Part shown: piece after piece, positions 6,187-7,841 of the stretch
How the letters are laid out: the number at the start of each line of letters is the position of its first letter
Numbering within the stretch: the stretch's first letter is position 1
Source: an uncultured Variovorax sp.
Lineage (GTDB): Bacteria; Pseudomonadota; Gammaproteobacteria; Burkholderiales; Burkholderiaceae
DNA: 7,841 nucleotides
Assembly (NCBI GenBank): GCA_946478645.1
Contig: CAMLCW010000245.1
Location: 1 to 7,841, forward strand
Direction: 5' to 3'
Notes under the pieces: model-generated
What the model was told of the DNA's origin: nothing
Database searches by the model: none
Seen by the model: the letters and a program-made list of their open reading frames with translations, nothing else
Translations under genes and position numbers: made by a program

Positions 6187-7841
6187 CTAGCTCCCCACCG
6201 TGAGGCGCCAGTTGCCGATCAGGTTGAACGGGGCCCAGAAGAACGGATGGGCCATCTTCGGGTCCTTGAGCACCGCGAGCTGGCCGGCCTGCACGGCCTT
6301 CTGCAGGTCGCGGCCCTTGGCGAGCTCGCCGTAGAGCGTGCCCATGAGCACGGCGGTCGCGTCGTCCGACACGGGCCACAGCGATGCGATCAGGCTCGAG
6401 CTGCCGGCCGCCAAGAACGAGCGCGTGAAGCCCAGCACCTCGTCGCCCTGCGCGATGCGCCCGAGCCCCGATTCGCAGGCCGAGAGCGTGACCAGCGCGG
6501 TGCCTTCCATCGGCAGGCCGAGGATCTCGTGCGCTTCGAGGAAATTCTGCTTGCCGCCTTCGTTCGCGAGCAGGATGCGCGAGTAGAGCGGATCGACCGC
6601 ATCGGCCTCGGCGTGGGCCGCCACGTGCATCAGCGGCGAGCGCGCGGCCACGTCGCGGAACTGCGTCTTGGTGGCCGCGGCGCCCATGTAGAGCGTGTTG
6701 CGCGGGAACAGCTGCGCGAGCTGGTTGACCTCGGCCTCGGCGCCCGGAAGGTCGTACTTGTCCTCGATGCGTGGATTGCCGAAGGCGGTGAGCGCGGCGC
6801 TCACGCGCGGCGTGCGCTGCGCGAGCTGCACCGCGATGCTGATCGAGGGCGCCACCGCCACCGGATGCGTCTCGATGAGGTAGCGGCCGTCCACGCGCAG
6901 CGCCTGGAACGGCAGGTAGTGCAGCGCGCCGTGCGGCACGATGACCAGCCGCTGGCCCGGCGCCAGGCCGAGCGGCGCGATCAGCGCCGCGCCGAGCTTG
7001 TCGGCATTGGCGATGGCCGCGCGGCGGCCGCGCACGATCGAGTTGCGGAACACCTCGACCAGCTCGGTGAGTTCCGCGCGCGGCAGCGCCACGCTGCTCG
7101 CCTTGATCCCGGCCGGGCCCACCACCCACACCAGCAGCCGGTCGGGCAGCGAGTGGAATTGCAGCACGCGCTCGTCGGGCGCGAGCGCCGCCTGCAGCGT
7201 GGCGAGGTCGATGGTGGTCGCGGCACGCTCGTGGATCTTCGCGCGGCCGCGCACGGCGTCGAGCAGCGCGCGCGAGCGGCTGCGCTCGCTGACTTCGAAT
7301 GCACGGCCGGCATCGCCGGCGTCGCTGTAGATCGCCACCGCGCGCTCGAACACGGTCTGCAGGTCCGAGAACAGCCCCATCTTGAATTCTTCGCTGCGGA
7401 ACCTGGCGCGCACGCGGTCCACGCTGCCCAGCGCCTGCGCGGCGGCCTCGGCCGCGGCCTGTTTGTCGCCGAGCGCGAGCTCGCTGCGCGCGAGGCCGTC
7501 CCAGGCCCAGAGGCGGTAGTAGTCGGCGTCGGTGCCGGCCTGCCGCGCGGCGAGCGTACGGTACAGGTCGCGCGCCTCGGCGGGCCGGTTCTCGGCCAGC
7601 AGCAGCCGGGCGCGCGTGCGTTCGAGCTGTGCCGCGAGCGGCGCGTCCTTCGGCGGCGCGATGGTGGCGAGCACCTCGCGCGCGCGCGCCGCATCGCCCG
7701 CCTCGATCAGCGCATTGGCAAGCGAGGCATGCACCAGCGGCGCATAGCGCGCCGAGCTGCCGGCCAGCGCTTCGTCGTAGCTCAGCACCGCGCCGGCATG
7801 GTCGCCGCGGCGCGTGCGCACGTCGCCGATCACCTTGTGCA
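6187..7841 (-). CDS. TPR-CHAT domain protein, putative caspase-like cysteine peptidase, 5' end outside window
   Basis: This is the C-terminal 550 residues of a longer protein. The frame stays open to the right edge, and the in-frame GTG at 7833 lies inside a TPR helix pair, so it is not the start. Counting that valine as residue 1, about 1-140 are degenerate TPR-like helix pairs (for example GDHAGAVLSYDEAL and AGDAARAREVLA). A conserved linker follows (SERSRSRALLDAVRG, about 182-196), then the CHAT domain (about 205-545). The likely catalytic His is H407 in HVAAHAEA and the likely Cys is C453 in SACESG. The family-typical ending HPFFWAPFNLIGNW is present, followed by TAG. CHAT domains belong to the caspase/separase clan (Caspase HetF Associated with TPRs); activity here is inferred from the two residues. 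Whether the protein is cytosolic or exported cannot be judged without the N-terminus. It is co-directional with the downstream secretion genes but separated from them by 303 bp. Confidence 0.94.
   Translation of the reverse strand, partial: HKVIGDVRTRRGDHAGAVLSYDEALAGSSARYAPLVHASLANALIEAGDAARAREVLATIAPPKDAPLAAQLERTRARLLLAENRPAEARDLYRTLAARQAGTDADYYRLWAWDGLARSELALGDKQAAAEAAAQALGSVDRVRARFRSEEFKMGLFSDLQTVFERAVAIYSDAGDAGRAFEVSERSRSRALLDAVRGRAKIHERAATTIDLATLQAALAPDERVLQFHSLPDRLLVWVVGPAGIKASSVALPRAELTELVEVFRNSIVRGRRAAIANADKLGAALIAPLGLAPGQRLVIVPHGALHYLPFQALRVDGRYLIETHPVAVAPSISIAVQLAQRTPRVSAALTAFGNPRIEDKYDLPGAEAEVNQLAQLFPRNTLYMGAAATKTQFRDVAARSPLMHVAAHAEADAVDPLYSRILLANEGGKQNFLEAHEILGLPMEGTALVTLSACESGLGRIAQGDEVLGFTRSFLAAGSSSLIASLWPVSDDATAVLMGTLYGELAKGRDLQKAVQAGQLAVLKDPKMAHPFFWAPFNLIGNWRLTVGS

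Noticed and set aside
5885..7129. A 414-codon minus-strand frame overlapping the CHAT gene and the gap
   Set aside because: It is an alternative frame of the CHAT domain coding region, with an Arg/Gly/Ala-biased product. The catalytic motifs and TPR-CHAT architecture are in the other frame.
7831..7833. GTG as the start of the CHAT gene
   Set aside because: The frame remains open to the window edge (His-Lys precede it), the codon lies within a TPR-like helix, and no ribosome binding site is visible. The gene is simply cut by the window.

Overview
The window is very GC-rich, and all convincing coding sequence lies on the minus strand. Gene content is typical of a Gram-negative betaproteobacterium: a two-partner secretion (type Vb) locus preceded by a TPR-CHAT gene. 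The strong G/C preference at third codon positions, the style of the adhesin and the palindromic repeats in the one real gap suggest Burkholderiales, perhaps a Variovorax-like member of the Comamonadaceae. The taxonomic guess is inference from pattern recognition, not a database match.

Layout in the direction of transcription (right to left). (1) 7841-6187: the C-terminal 550 residues of a TPR-CHAT protein, a caspase-like peptidase family, with an apparently intact His/Cys dyad. Its N-terminus lies outside the window. (2) 6186-5884: a 303-bp non-coding gap. It holds a 9-bp perfect-stem palindrome, a large imperfect inverted repeat of two 33-bp arms around a 28-bp loop, and an 11-bp direct repeat just upstream of the next ribosome binding site. 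(3) 5883-4171: a complete 570-residue TpsB outer-membrane transporter (ShlB/FhaC/HecB family). (4) 4168 to the left edge: a TpsA exoprotein (filamentous-haemagglutinin-like). It starts 2 bp after the tpsB stop codon and is open through 1389 codons without reaching its stop.

How the genes may work together: the exoprotein would cross the inner membrane by its signal peptide and then be recognised through its N-terminal TPS domain (NPNG motif) by the POTRA domains of the transporter. It would be threaded through the barrel and fold outside as a long right-handed beta-helix. tpsB and tpsA are almost certainly co-translated. Whether the CHAT protein shares their transcript and acts on the exoprotein, on the transporter or on something unrelated is open. 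The gene order makes a protease/secretion partnership the most interesting hypothesis here.

I see no rRNA, tRNA, CRISPR array, insertion sequence or origin. Very long plus-strand reading frames opposite tpsA and tpsB are antisense artefacts of base composition and are not annotated.
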